Source of the DNA: Asterias amurensis
Lineage: Eukaryota > Echinodermata > Asteroidea > Forcipulatida > Asteriidae
Assembly: GCF_032118995.1 (NCBI RefSeq)
Contig: NC_092660.1
Span: forward strand, 5,223,501 to 5,287,500
Direction of reading: 5' to 3'
Length of the DNA stretch: 64,000 bases
Made by a program: the position numbers and the translations under genes. Under the pieces are notes generated by a model, which was given only the letters and a program-made list of their open reading frames with translations, made no database searches and was not told the DNA's origin. Position 1 is the first letter of the stretch; each line of letters opens with the position of its first letter. Below, piece after piece: positions 45,093-57,614 of the stretch.

Positions 45093-45596
45093 GTAGGCAT
45101 TTTGTTGAGCCATTCCAAATTTCGTTTGCTATTGTCACTGCTCATTATTGTATTCTCTCTTGGAGTCATGACAACTTTACAAAGTACTGTGCCAATAACT
45201 GCTGAGGCCTCATCCTTACAATTTGAAGAGCCAAGGCTGATTCTTTATAAAGATTTCACACATGGTGTTCAGAAAAATTTTGAAGCTTAAAAACACTGGC
45301 ACTTTTTGAAACTTTTGATCATTGTAATCCTTTATAAACTAAGTGGCAGTTTTGAGATATCACTGAAACTACCGTGCAAATCTATACACTCAGGAATACA
45401 CAATCTAAGAAGTGTTACTGCAGTGATGCTTCTCATATTCAAATTTCAAGACGAAATAAAATTAAATATGTTTCCATAATCATACTTCTTCACATTGGTG
45501 AATGGTTTGCCCTGGTGTTTCTGGCACAAACTTTTTGGCTCTCAGTAACTAAATAGATCATCCTATCTAAATGCTTGATTTTATTATTGTTTAAGG

Positions 45597-45713
45597 ATCA
45601 AAGAGGCTCTTGAAGAGGGTCAAAACACTCAAGCAGACCACCTTGTTTTCAAGATGGTAGAGATTGAACAGAAACAGAGTAACGAGAACAGCAGTGATGA
45701 ACCATACGTCTAG
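45597..45713 (+). CDS. Module E4, copy 2
   Basis: IKEALEEGQNTQADHLVFKM then VEIEQKQSNENSSDEPYV and TAG, 117 nt. The acceptor has changed from 'cag|atc' to 'aagg|atc', so splicing may be impaired although the frame is intact. Confidence 0.45.
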   Translation: MKEALEEGQNTQADHLVFKMVEIEQKQSNENSSDEPYV

Positions 45714-46616
45714 TCTCATCAAGACAACTGCCTCACACCATCATCAGAACACTGGTTGGATGCTTCGTACTGCCCTCAAATAAATGGTTAAGTATACTTT
45801 TTGTATCAACCCTTTAATTATCCAAAAGCACATTCTGTCCAGTCCCTCAAAACTTTTAATCCTACTGAATTTCAACAGCACAATGTTCATGCGCTGCTTT
45901 TGTGCCTAAATTCTCTCAAACAAATTGTATACAGACGTTAATATTAGGCTCGACTTTGTTTGGATTGTTCACCCTTTTGGTTGTGATGTAGAAAGCTCTA
46001 AACTCATGTAATGTTGCCTTCAAATACTAAGATGTTGAGCCATTTTTAAATTTGCAGAAAAATGATTTGTCAAGTATCTTTCATAATGTGGCATTCTTGT
46101 ACTTGTTATTATTGGAACTATGTTGTCATGTATGCTTTGATTTCAATTAGGTTGCCTAGCTGGCTGTCCTTTGACAGGGTAAGCTTCTGCTAGCACAGAT
46201 GATGAAAGCATGTCAACCTGGAACAAAAGAACATCGCTGAAGGTTCTACAACATAGATTGCCACGACACTATTGAAGGTTAATGCACATTTTATGAACCT
46301 TGTGTCTCTATTACACTTTTATTAAAACTTGTATTCTGCCTAAGCCACAACTGTGTCATCTCTAATGCGCAGAATGTTGTGTCCGCCAAAACATGAATCA
46401 ATTTTGATATTTGCATTTGATATTTCATCAAAACTCCTGTTGTCCAGTTTTGTTGCATTTCTTTAAACCATACCTAAGTCATGTTGAACTGCGCAAGTCA
46501 TTTTCAAAGCAAGCTTGTACAATCTCTCGATACCATTTCGTGTTGACATTGTATGACCATAATTGCTGTTAAATTACAGCCATGCAATGTCTTGTTACTA
46601 GATACCTTTGATGGAA

Positions 46617-46755
46617 AGGTTTGCGGTAACACTATGTAATGACTATCTCTAAATGAGTTGGGGTGGTTCTGAAAAGAAGCGTTGGTTTCAACTTGATGTT
46701 TCGATCAGTATGCTCTGATCGTCGAGATAGTCATTACATGGTGCTACCGCCAAGC
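46617..46755. mobile_element. MITE with 'ggtttgcggtaacac' ends, left arm
   Basis: About 139 bp, left end 'aggtttgcggtaacac' and right end 'gtgctaccgccaagc', with inner 'atgtaatgactatctc' pairing. The allelic partner in the right arm (62,803-62,942) is better preserved and runs as its reverse complement. Confidence 0.8.
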
Positions 46756-46849
46756 ATTACATATCCTATTTCCACCATGCAAAGTTTAAAATCCTACTAA
46801 GATGGCTTTTGATGCAATGATTAATGTGCGCCTGTTTTTCTTCTGCAGA

Positions 46850-47127
46850 TTATTCAGTGATTGAAGAACCAGCTCATTGTCTGAAGCAATACACCAGTCC
46901 CCCCCTCCTACCTAGGGTTAGTTATACCCGAAGTCAACTTGATAAGGAACCTCTTCATCAGGAAGTCTCTTCATCACCAGTCTCCCCCATCGACTTAGGG
47001 TCTTCTATACCCGAAGTCAATTTATTTAGGACCATAGGACCATTCATCACGCCCTTCCTGCTCCTAACGCATCTCCAGCTACCACTCATCCATATAAGCA
47101 AGAGTTGGAGTCCAGCAGTCTCCTAAC
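46850..47127 (+). CDS. Module E2, copy 2 (long frame)
   Basis: The acceptor 'ttcttctgcag' is followed by DYSVIEEPAHCLKQYTSPPL then LPRVSYTRSQLDKEPLHQEV and onward to ...KSWSPAVS, stop 47,124-47,126. Internal repeats of 'tcaccagtc', 'ggtcttctatacccgaagtc' and 'aggaacc' show it grew by short duplications. The proline/serine-rich composition gives no domain. The right-arm copy (about 62,440-62,705, minus) has one C fewer in the C run and loses this frame. Confidence 0.35.
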
Positions 47128-47174
47128 GGACAGAGAATACTGTCTGAAACATAAAGCCCACCGGTTCTTCTCAG

Positions 47175-47243
47175 AACCAAAAGTCACTCGATAGAGATCT
47201 ACCTACTGAGTTTGGAAATCATTATGTTGCCAAGCTTCGGAGG
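47175..47243 (+). CDS. Module E3, copy 4
   Basis: NQKSLDRDLPTEFGNHYVAK then LRR, acceptor 'ggttcttctcag', donor gtaggc. Read-through meets a stop after only three codons, so here only the spliced form (to E4 at 47,992) is possible. Confidence 0.45.
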
Positions 47244-47639
47244 GTAGGCTCTTTTTGAGCCATTGCAATTTCTGATGCTGTTTATTACAGCTCAATGTTG
47301 TGTTCTCTATTCAAGCCAAACCAACTGTGCCAATAATTTATGAGGTAACCATTCTCCATCTATCATAACGATTCCAAAGTTATGGTCTACTCCTCAAATC
47401 ATTTCCAAAGAAATTTTGTGCAATTTCTCAAAACCATTGCAAGTTGGTGTTGTATCGCTAAGTTAAATTAAATGGCAATTTTTTCGAAGACATTGCTCCA
47501 CCCTTTGAGTGGGGCGTAATGCTGGTGAGACAACCCAATTGTATCCATCTTGGACAGAAGGGTTTGCCCTGGTGTTTCTGGCATGTTTGGCAAATGATGT
47601 TGGTGATAATGGGTCTTGTTTTTCAACAAGTTAAAATAA

Positions 47640-47920
47640 TTGCTCTCAAGTTAAGTAGTTTTTGAGAAAGAAGACATTTTCCACTGAAATGTTTGAATTT
47701 GATTTCAAGACCTCGGAATTTGATTTTGAGGTCTCGAAATCAAGCATCTGAAAGCACACAACTTCGTGTGACAAAGGTGTCTTTTCTTCCATTATTATCT
47801 GGCAAGTTCGATGACCAATTGAGTTCAAAGTGTTCACAGGTTTGTTGTATTGTGCATTTGTTGATATATACCAAGTGAATAGAATGGTCTTTGAAAATTA
47901 CCAAAGGTGTCTTCAAACAT
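47640..47920. mobile_element. Truncated family 1 MITE, left arm
   Basis: Contains 'gtagtttttgagaaagaag', 'gcacacaacttcgtgtgac' and 'accaattgag', without clear termini. The inverted partner is at about 61,625-61,910, so it predates the palindrome. Confidence 0.65.
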
Positions 47921-47991
47921 TATGGCTCTCACTTTACTAAATGGATGACGCTTTATAAATGCTCGGTTTTATTACTCTTGAACTTCTTCAG

Positions 47992-48108
47992 ATCAAGGAG
48001 GCTCTTAAAAAGGGTCAGAAAACTCAAGGGGACCACCTTGCTTCCAGGACGGTAAAGATTGAACAGAAACGGCCCAACAAGAGCAGTGGTGAACAACACG
48101 ACGTCTAG
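47992..48108 (+). CDS. Module E4, copy 3
   Basis: The acceptor 'gaacttcttcag' is followed by IKEALKKGQKTQGDHLASRT then VKIEQKRPNKSSGEQHDV and TAG, 117 nt. It pairs with the right-arm copy at 61,425-61,541, which also stays open. Confidence 0.5.
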   Translation: MKEALKKGQKTQGDHLASRTVKIEQKRPNKSSGEQHDV

Positions 48109-49105
48109 AGTCCCCATCAAGGCACAGCCTCAACCCATCATGAGAACACTGGTTGGATGCTTCATACTGCCCTCAAGGAGTTCATTAAGTATACTTTTTG
48201 TATCAACCTTTCAAATTTCCAAAAGCACTTTCTGTCTACTCCCTCAAAACTTGTTATCCTATACTGATTTTCAAACATCAAACTGTTCATATGTATACAA
48301 ACCCTTTACCTTTTGGCTTTAAAACTTTGTTTGGATTGGTAACCAAGTTGGTTGTGAAATAGAAAGCTCCAAGCTCATGTTTGTTAATTGTTCCTCAAAA
48401 ACTAAGATGTTGGACTGTCTTTAAATTTACCGAAGTATTTTCCAAATTGTGGCATTCTTGTGATTTTTATTTTGGGATTCATCTAGAGGCTGGCTGCCCC
48501 CCCCCCCCCACCTCTGAAAACAAAAATAATAACAATTATTTCAAATGAAATGTTTTTTGGGGGTCTGAAATAGACACTTTATTGACAGGTTAACAAACCT
48601 TTTTTTAATAAGACTTCTCGGCATAATATAATCCAAAAGTTTTCTTTTGCCTCATTAGGGCGTCCCTGCTTTTATTTACTTTTCCCCTGACTGCCATATT
48701 GGTATTGTACTTAAATACTTGCATGTAATGTAAGCCGTTCGTCCCATACCATTTATTTGTGGACTAACTGTTCTAACATCAATTTATATCTTGTTTTTCT
48801 AAGATTAAGGTTGGTCACTCTGCTAAAAATGCCCCTTCAGGAAAACCTTATCTTACTACTCATATTCAGCCATCGGTTGACGCCCACCTAAGTTTCCAAG
48901 AAGAAAATTTTAAGTTGGTTCTGGTACCAGTCATCTTGAGAAATAGTTAGTTTTCAACATTTTGTTCTCAACTTTTTCAATTTTCTTTGACTCTCAAAAC
49001 GATTTGTTTATTTCTGGATTGTTTTTTTCCAAGTCCTTTTCAACTCTTTCAATTTGTTTGTTCAAGTTTTTCTTAAACTTATTTTTTTTTGCAATTGTTT
49101 ATTTT
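48109..49105. other. Left-arm spacer, nothing recognised
   Basis: AT-rich, with a C11 run near 48,497. It pairs with 59,760-61,400 of the right arm after subtracting right-arm insertions. No exon is supported. Confidence 0.45.
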
Positions 49106-49109
49106 AAAG

Positions 49110-49455
49110 GGAAGGTACAGGTTCAATAATTACTCAAAACAAATATTAACTTAAAAACTGACTTGGTAACTAGCATGGGAGAGCTGATGATAGTACAAAA
49201 CTCATGGGAAACGACTCCCTCTGAAGTAAAGTAGATTTAGAGAAAGAGGTTATTTCCACTAAAATAAGAAAATACTTCTAGCTAGAAGTCTTTTATTCCT
49301 ATCTGAAAGCACACAGATTCGTCCAACAAGGGTGTTTTTTCTTTCATAATTTTCTGGCAACTTCGACGACCACTTGAGCTAAAATTTTCACAGGTTTGTT
49401 ATTTTATGCATATGTTGAGATTTAACAATAGTGTACCTTCCCTTTCCCTTTTAAA
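49110..49455. mobile_element. TTAA MITE, family 4 ('gggaaggtac'), left arm
   Basis: Ends 'aaagggaaggtac' and 'gtaccttccctttcccttt'. The interior resembles family 1 (shared 'cgactccctctgaagt'), so this is a sister family. An uninterrupted TTAA at 49,151-49,154 is the empty site of the element inserted at 59,365-59,703 in the other arm. Confidence 0.8.
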
Positions 49456-49955
49456 AACTTTGTATTTGTTACTCATTGGTTTGGTGCCAGTCATCGTGAG
49501 AAATAGTTAATAATAAAACATGCTGAATTCACAAAAACGAAGTCGTTATTTATGTTTTTAATCTCCCTTACCCATTGCAATTATTAGTTAAGCTGGTGTT
49601 GGGTATACTAATTTGAACTTAAATCGGCTGAGATCACTTCAGATGGAGCGTCTTTTTGCTGAGGACACTTCAGATGGAACTTAACTCGTAAATTCATTTG
49701 AACCTGTGAGTATGAACAAATTTCTTTACTAACTTCGCCACTTCATGGAACAACGACACTTCATCTGCAGCTACATTGGACATGTGAGTATGAAAAAAAC
49801 TTTCTTGAAAAATCACGCCACACGCACAACATGGAACGGAGCATATGCGGCCCCAGGCCGACGGTCCTGAGTGCAAACCTTTATCACAGCTATACTTTAA
49901 CTGTCCTATTTCTTGCCCCCAAAACCTCTGACGATGTCTCCTCAAAAAACGCTCC
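49456..49955. other. Left-arm conserved spacer, nothing recognised
   Basis: Very similar to 58,470-58,950 inverted, including a GC-rich block 49,830-49,880 ('gcatatgcggccccaggccg'). The conservation between arms is higher here than in the surrounding AT-rich parts. No gene is called. Confidence 0.5.
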
Positions 49956-51235
49956 CGGTAAGTACCAAGTGTTCCCCGAAAGCATCTCCAAAGTGTTCTC
50001 TGAGTCAAACTGTTTATTTGATTTTTTCCTTCAAATCTATCCACTCATTTAAGTTTTTTTATCAGCCTCTCAAAGTCTTTTTTTCTGCATCAACTCTTCC
50101 GGGTTGTTTTATCGACTCTCTTCCAAGTTATTTATGAAATCTTTGGGTTTTTCCTTCAAATCTATCAAGTCTTCCAAGGTTTTGTTATCTAGTTCTTCAA
50201 AGTTTGTTTCCCTTCCTCAACTCTTCCAAGGACTTGATCGACTCTTAAAAGTCGTTTTCTCAATTCTCCCAAGTTATTTTCAACTCTTCACAGTTTTCCA
50301 TCAACTCTTTGGGTTTTCCCTTCAAATCTATTTCAAATTTGTCTCAACTCTTCCAAGTTGTTTTCTCAACTCTTCCTAGTTCTGAATCAACTCTTTACAG
50401 TTTTTTTTTTCTAAACTCTTCAAAGTTTTTTCTCAACTCTTCCAATTGTTGTATCACCTCTTCCTAGTTCTTACCAAATCTTCCAAGTTATTTACGAAAT
50501 CTTTGGGTTTTTCCTTCAAATCTATCAACTCTTCCAGGTTGTTTTATCAACTCTTCTAAGTTATTTATGAAATCTTTGAGTTTTTCCTTCAAATCTATCA
50601 AGTCTTCCAAGGTTTTGTTATCTAGTTCTTCAAAGTTTGTTTCCCTTCCTCAACTCTTCCAAGTTCTTAATCGCCTCTTAAAAGTTATTTTTCCAACTCT
50701 TCACAGTTTTTTCAACTGTTCCTAGTTCTAAATCAACTCTTCAATTTGTTCTTCCTAGTTCTTACCAAACACTTACAAGTTTTTTATCACCTCTCAAAAT
50801 TTTCTAAATTTTCCATATAATCAAAGTTGTTTTCTCAACTCTCTCTTCCATGTTGTTTCAGCAACTTATCCATGTTGCTAATCAACGCTTTCAAGTTTGT
50901 CCCAACTCTACCAGGCTATTCATCACCTCCAAATTTTCTGAAATTTCCAAGTTTTTGTCCAAAACTTTCAAGTTATTTATGAAATCTTTGGATTTTCCCT
51001 TCAAATCTATCAACTCTTTAATTTGTTTTGTTATTTAGCTCTTAAAAGTTATTTTCCCTTCCTCAACTCTTCCAAGTACTTAATCGACTCTTAAAAGGTG
51101 TTTTCTCTATTCTCAAAATTTATTTTTCAACGCTTCACAGATTTTTATCAACTCTTTTGGGCTTTCCTTCAAATCTATCAACTCTTTTAAGTTTATTTCA
51201 ACTCTTCCAATTTTTGTATCACTTTATTTGCTATA
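49956..51235 (-). repeat. Low-complexity 'tcaactcttccaagtt' repeat
   Basis: Irregular units built from 'tcaactcttcc', 'aagttatttatgaaatcttt' and 'gggttttccttcaaatctat'. On the minus strand it translates in patches as Leu/Glu/Lys-rich sequence (LIDLKEKPKDFINNLEEL) reminiscent of a coiled coil, but stops are frequent. The inverted partner is at 57,615-58,470 (shorter). Confidence 0.7.
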
Positions 51236-52798
51236 AATCAATTTCTTTGTCTTTTTCGATATGCTAATTAGTTGCCTTTGTCGTTTTCGATATGCAAATT
51301 AGTTTCCTTTGTCTTTTTCGATATGCAAATTAGTTTCCTTTGTCTTTTTCGATATGCAAATTAGTTTTCTTTGTCTTTTTCGATATGCGAATTAGTTTCT
51401 TTTGTCTTTTTCGATATGCTAATTAGTTGCCTTTGTCTTTTTCGATATGCAAACTAGTTTCCTTTGTCTTTTTCGATATGCAAATGAGGTTCTTTTGTTC
51501 TTTCGATATGCAAATTAGTATCCTTTGTCTTTTTCGATAAGCAAACTAGTCTCCTTTGTCTTTTTCGATATGCAAATGAGGTTCTTTTGTCGTTTTCGAT
51601 ATGCAAATTAGTTTCCTTTGTCTTCAAATTAGTATCCTTTGTCCTTTCGATATGCAAATTAGTTTTCTTTGTCTTTTTTGATATGCAAATTAGTTTCCTT
51701 TGTCTTTTTCGATATGCAAATTAGTTCCCTTTGTCTTTTTCGATATGCAAATTAGTTTCCTTTGTTCTTTCGATATGCAAATTAGTATCCTTTGTCTTTT
51801 TCGATATGCAAACTAGTCTCCTTTGTCTTTTTCGATATGCTATTAAGTTGCCTTTGTCTTTTTCGATATGCTAATTAGTTGCCTTTGTCTTTTTCGATAT
51901 GCTAATTAGTTTTCTTTGTCTTTTTTGATATGCAAATTAGTTTCTTTTGCTTTTTGATATGCTACTAAGTTGCCTTTGTCTTTTTCGATATGCAAATTAG
52001 TTTCCTTTGTAGTTTTCGATATGCAAATTAGTATCCTTTGTCCTTTCGCAATGCAAATTAGTTTTCTTTGTCTTTTTTGATATGCAAATTAGTTTCCTTT
52101 GTCTTTTTCGATATGCAAATTAGTTTCCTTTGTCTTTTTCGATATGCAAATTAGTTTCCTTTGTAGTTTTCGATATGCAAATTAGTATCCTTTGTCCTTT
52201 CGATATGCAAATTAGTTTCCTTTGTCTTTTTCGATATGCAAATTAGTTACCTTTGTAGTTTTCGATATGCAAATTAGTATCCTTTGTCCTTTCGATATGC
52301 AAATTAGTTTTCTTTGTCTTTTTTGATATGCAAATTAGTTTCCTTTGTCTTTTTCGATATGCTATTAAGTTGCCTTTGTCTTTTTCGATATGCAAATTAG
52401 TATCCTTTGTCGTTTTCGATATGCAAATTAGTTTCCTTTGTCTTTTTCGATATGCAAATTAGTTTCCTTTGTCTTTTTCGATATGCAAATTAGTTTCCTT
52501 TGTAGTTTTCGATATGCAAATTAGTTTTCTTTGTCTTTTTCGATATGCAAATTAGTTTCCTTTGTCTTTTTCGATATGCAAATCAGTTTCCTTTGTTCTT
52601 TCGATATGCAAATTAGTATCCTTTGTCGTTTTCGATATGCAAATTAGTTTCCTGTCTTTTCAAATTAGTATCCTTTGTCCTTTCGATATGCAAATTAGTT
52701 TTCTTTGTCTTTTTCGATATGCAAATTAGTTTCCTTTGTCTTTTTCGATATGCAAATCAGTTTCCTTTGTTCTTTCGATATGCAAATTAGTTTCCTTT
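51236..52798 (+). repeat. 31-bp satellite, forward block
   Basis: About 50 units of tttcctttgtctttttcgat + atgcaaattag. Most units carry ATGCAAAT. Variants replace it with atgctaat, and some units are 28 bp. The block ends where the orientation switches. Confidence 0.95.
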
Positions 52799-55700
52799 GA
52801 AACTAATTAGCATATCGAAAACGACAAAGGAAACTAATTTGCATATCGAAAACGACAAAGGAAACTAATTTGCATATCGAAAAAGACAAAGGAAGCTAAT
52901 AAGAAAATCGAAAACGACAAAGGAAACTAATTTGCATATCGAAAACGACAAAAGAAACTAATTTGCATATCGAAAACGACAAAAGAAACTAATTTGCATA
53001 TCGAAAACGACAAAAGAAACTAATTTGCATATCGAAAACGACAAAAGAAACTAATTTGCATATCGAAAAAGACAAAGGCAACTTATTAGCATATCGAAAA
53101 CGACAAAGGCAACTTATTAGCATATCGAAAAATACAAAGGAAACTAATTAGCATATCGAAAACGACAAAAGAAACTAATTTGCATATCGAAAACGACAAA
53201 AGAAACTAATTTGCATATCGAAAAAGACAAAGAAAACTAATTAGCATATCGAAAAAGACAAAGGAAACTAATTACCATATCGAAAACGACAAAGGAAACT
53301 AATTACCATATCGAAAAAGACAAAGGAAACTAATTTGCATATCGAAAAAGACAAAAGAAACTAATTTGCATATCGAAAACGACAAAAGAAACTAATTTGC
53401 ACATCGAAAACTACAAAGGAAACTAATTAGCATATCGAAAACGACAAAGGAAACTAATTACCATATCGAAAACGACAAAGGCAACTTATTAGCATATCAA
53501 AAACGACCGAGGAAACTAATTTGCATATCGAAAACGACAAAAGAAACTAATTTGCATATCGAAAAAGACAAAGGCAACTTATTAGCATATCGAAAACGAC
53601 AAAAGAAACTAATTAGCATATCGAAAACGACAAAGGAAACTAATTTGCATATCGAAAACGACAAAAGAAACTAATTTGCATATCGAAAAAGACAAAAGAA
53701 ACTAATTAGCATATCGAAAACGACAAAAGAAACTAATTTGCATATCGAAAACGACAAAAGAAACTAATTTGCATATCGAAAAAGACAAAAGAAACTAATT
53801 AGCATATCGAAAACGACAAAAGAAACTAATTTGCATATCGAAAAAGACAAAAGAAACTAATTTGCATATCGAAAACTACAAAGGAAACTAATTAGCATAT
53901 CGAAAACGACAAAAGAAACTAATTTGCATATCGAAAACGACAAAAGAAACTAATTTGCATATCGAAAAAGACAAAGAAAACTAATTAGCATATCGAAAAA
54001 TACAAAGGAAACTAATTACCATATCGAAAACGACAAAGGAAACTAATTACCATATCGAAAAAGACAAAGGAAACTAATTTGCATATCGAAAACGACAAAG
54101 GAAACTAATTTGCATATCGAAAAAGACAAAAGAAACTAATTTGCATATCGAAAACGACAAAAGAAACTAATTTGCATATCGAAAAAGACAAAGGAAACTA
54201 ATTTGCATATCGAAAAAGACAAAGGAAACTAATTACCATATCGAAAACGACAAAGGCAACTTATTAGCATATCAAAAACGACCGAGGAAACTAATTTGCA
54301 TATCGAAAACGACAAAAGAAACTAATTTGCATATCGAAAAAGACAAAGGCAACTTATTAGCATATCGAAAACGACAAAAGAAACTAATTAGCATATCGAA
54401 AACGACAAAGGAAACTAATTTGCATATCGAAAACGACAAAAGAAACTAATTTGCATATCGAAAACTACAAAGGAAACTAATTTGCATATCGAAAACGACA
54501 AAAGAAACTAATTTGCATATCGAAAAAGACAAAGGCAACTTATTAGCATATCGAAAACGACAAAAGAAATTAATTAGCATATCGAAAACGACAAAGGAAA
54601 CTAATTTGCATATCGAAAACGACAAAAGAAGCTAATTTGCATATCGAAAAAGACAAAGGCAACTTGTTAGCATATCGAAAAATACAAAGGAAACTAATTT
54701 GCATATCGAAAAAGACAAAGGAAACTAAGTTGCATATCGAAAAAGACAAAAGAAGCTAATTTGCATATCGAAAAAGACAAAGGCAACTTGTTAGCATATC
54801 GAAAAAGACAAAGGAAACTAAGTTGCATATCGAAAAAGACAAAAGAAGCTAATTTGCATATCGAAAAAGACAAAGGCAACTTGTTAGCATATCGAAAAAT
54901 ACAAAGGAAACTAATTTGCATATCGAAAAAGACAAAGGAAACTAAGTTGCATATCGAAAAAGACAAAAGAAACTAATTTGCATATCGAAAACGACAAAAG
55001 AAACTAATTTGCATATCGAAAACGACAAAAGAAACTAATTTGCATATCGAAAAAGACAAAGGAAACTAAGTAGCATATCGAAAAAGACAAAGGAAACTAA
55101 TTAGCATATCGAAAACGACAAAAGAAACTAATTTGCATATCGAAAAAGACAAAGGAAACTAATTTGCATATCGAAAAAGACAAAGGAAACTAAGTAGCAT
55201 ATCGAAAAAGACAAAGGAAACTAATTAGCATATCGAAAACGACAAAAGAAACTAATTTGCATATCGAAAAAGACAAAGGAAACTAATTAGCATATCGAAA
55301 ACGACAAAAGAAACTAATTTGCATATCGAAAAAGACAAAGGAAACTAATTTGCATATCGAAAAAGACAAAGGACACTAATGAGAAAATCGAAAAAGACAA
55401 AGGAAACTAATTTGCATATCGAAAACGACAAAAGAAACTAATTTGCATATCGAAAAAGACAAAGGCAACTTATTAGCATATCGAAAACGACAAAAGAAAT
55501 TAATTAGCATATCGAAAAAGACAAAAGAAACTAATTTGCATATCGAAAACGACAAAAGAAACTAATTTGCATATCGAAAAAGACAAAGGAAACTAATTTG
55601 CATATCGAAAAAGACAAAGGAAACTTATTAGCATATCGAAAACGACAAAAGAAATTAATTAGCATATCGAAAACGACAAAGGAAACTAATTTGCATATCG

Positions 55701-57614
55701 AAAACGACAAAAGAAGCTAATTTGCATATCGAAAAAGACAAAGGCAACTTGTTAGCATATCGAAAAATACAAAGGAAACTAATTTGCATATCGAAAAAGA
55801 CAAAGGAAACTAAGTTGCATATCGAAAAAGACAAAAGAAACTAATTTGCATATCGAAAACGACAAAAGAAACTAATTTGCAAATCGAAAAAGACAAAGGA
55901 AACTAATAAGCATATCGAAAACGACAAAGGAAACTAATTTGCATATCGAAAACGACAAAAGAAACTAACTTGCATATCGAAAAAGACAAAGGAAACTAAT
56001 AAGAAAATCGAAAACGACAAAGGAAACTAATTAGCATATCGAAAACGACAAAGGAAACTAATTTGCATATCGAAAAAGACAAAGGAAACTAATGAGAAAA
56101 TCGAAAACGACAAAGGAAACTAATTAGCATATCGAAAACGACAAAGGAAACTAATTTGCATATCGAAAACGACAAAGGAAACTAACTTGCATATCGAAAA
56201 CGACAAAAGAAACTAACTTGCATATCGAAAACGACAAAAGAAACTAATTAGCATATCGAAAACGACAAAGGAAACTAATTTGCATATCGAAAACGACAAA
56301 GGAAACTAATTTGCATATCGAAAACGACAAAAGAAACTAATTTGCATATCGAAAAGACAAAGGAAACTAATTTGCATATCGAAAACGACAAAAGAAACTA
56401 ATTTGCATATCGAAAACGACAAAGGAAACTAATAAGAAAATCGAAAACGACAAAAGAAACTAATTTGCATATCGAAAAAGACAAAGGAAACTAATTTGCA
56501 TATCGAAAACGACAAAAGAAACTAATTTGCATATCGAAAAAGACAAAGGAAACTAATTTGCATATCGAAAAAGACAAAGGAAACTAATTTGCATATCGAA
56601 AAAGACAAAGGAAACTAATGAGATAATCGAAAACGACAAAGGAAACTAATTTGCATATCGAAAACGACAAAAGAAACTAATTTGCATATCGAAAAAGACA
56701 AAGGCAACTTATTAGCATATCGAAAACGACAAAAGAAATTAATTAGCATATCGAAAACGACAAAAGAAACTAATTTGCATATCGAAAAAGACAAAAGAAA
56801 CTAATAAGAAAATCGAAAACGACAAAGGAAACTAATTAGCATATCGAAAACGACAAAGGAAACTAATTTGCATATCGAAAACGACAAAAGAAACTAACTT
56901 GCATATCGAAAACGACAAAAGAAACTAATTAGCATATCGAAAAAGACAAAAGAAACTAATTAGCATATCGAAAACGACAAAGGAAACTAATTTGCATATC
57001 GAAAAATACAAAGAAAACTAATTTGCATATCGAAAAAGACAAATGAAACTAATTTGCATATCGAAAAAGACAAAAGAAACTAATTTGCATATCGAAAACG
57101 ACAAAAGAAACTAATTTGCATATCGAAAAAGACAAAGGAAACTAATAAGAAAATCGAAAACGACAAAGGAAACTAATTTGCATATCGAAAAAGACAAAGG
57201 AAACTAATTTGCATATCGAAAAAGACAAAATTGCATATCGAAAACGACAAAGGAAACTAATTTGCATATCGAAAAAGACAAAGGAAACTAATAAGAAAAT
57301 CGAAAACGACAAAGGAAACTAATTAGCATATCGAACACGACAAAGGAAACTAATAAAAATATCAAAAACAACAAAGGAAACTAATTACCATATCGAAAAC
57401 GACAAAGAAAACTAATTACCATATCGAAAACGACAAAAGAAACTAATTTGCATATCGAAAACGACAAAGGAAACTTATTAGAAAATCGAAAACGACAAAG
57501 GAAACTAATTTGCATATCGAAAAAGACAAAGGCAACTTATTAGCATATCGAAAACGACAAAGGAAACTAATTTGCATATCGAAAACGACAAAAGAAACTA
57601 ATTTGCATATCAGA
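52799..57614 (-). repeat. 31-bp satellite, inverted block
   Basis: About 155 units of the same satellite read on the minus strand. Higher-order structure is visible: a rare variant 'atcaaaaacgaccgagg' occurs twice exactly 775 bases (25 units) apart (53,505 and 54,280), and a three-unit (93-bp) pattern repeats at 54,700-54,970. Because 31 is one more than a multiple of three, the units are read in all three frames in turn and open frames appear by chance. Confidence 0.95.

Larger units (their letters stand above)
44549..52798 (+). repeat. Left arm of a giant inverted repeat
   Basis: Reading the plus strand from 44,549 to 52,798 gives, with indels, the reverse complement of 64,000 down to 52,799. 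Landmarks: 44,760-44,830 pairs with 63,740-63,830; 46,850-47,300 with 62,330-62,700; 47,990-48,180 with 61,370-61,545; 48,700-48,790 with 60,115-60,370; 49,110-49,455 with 58,950-59,755; and 49,830-49,935 with 58,470-58,590. The arms meet inside the 31-bp satellite. The outer ends are not in view because the window stops. Confidence 0.85.

Noticed and set aside
54694..54976. Open frames on both strands with a repeated peptide
   Set aside because: They are read from the 31-bp satellite, which cycles through all frames. Neighbouring units break them.
51236..57614. CRISPR-like regular repeat
   Set aside because: There are no unique spacers. Units are contiguous, and the setting is a eukaryotic genome.
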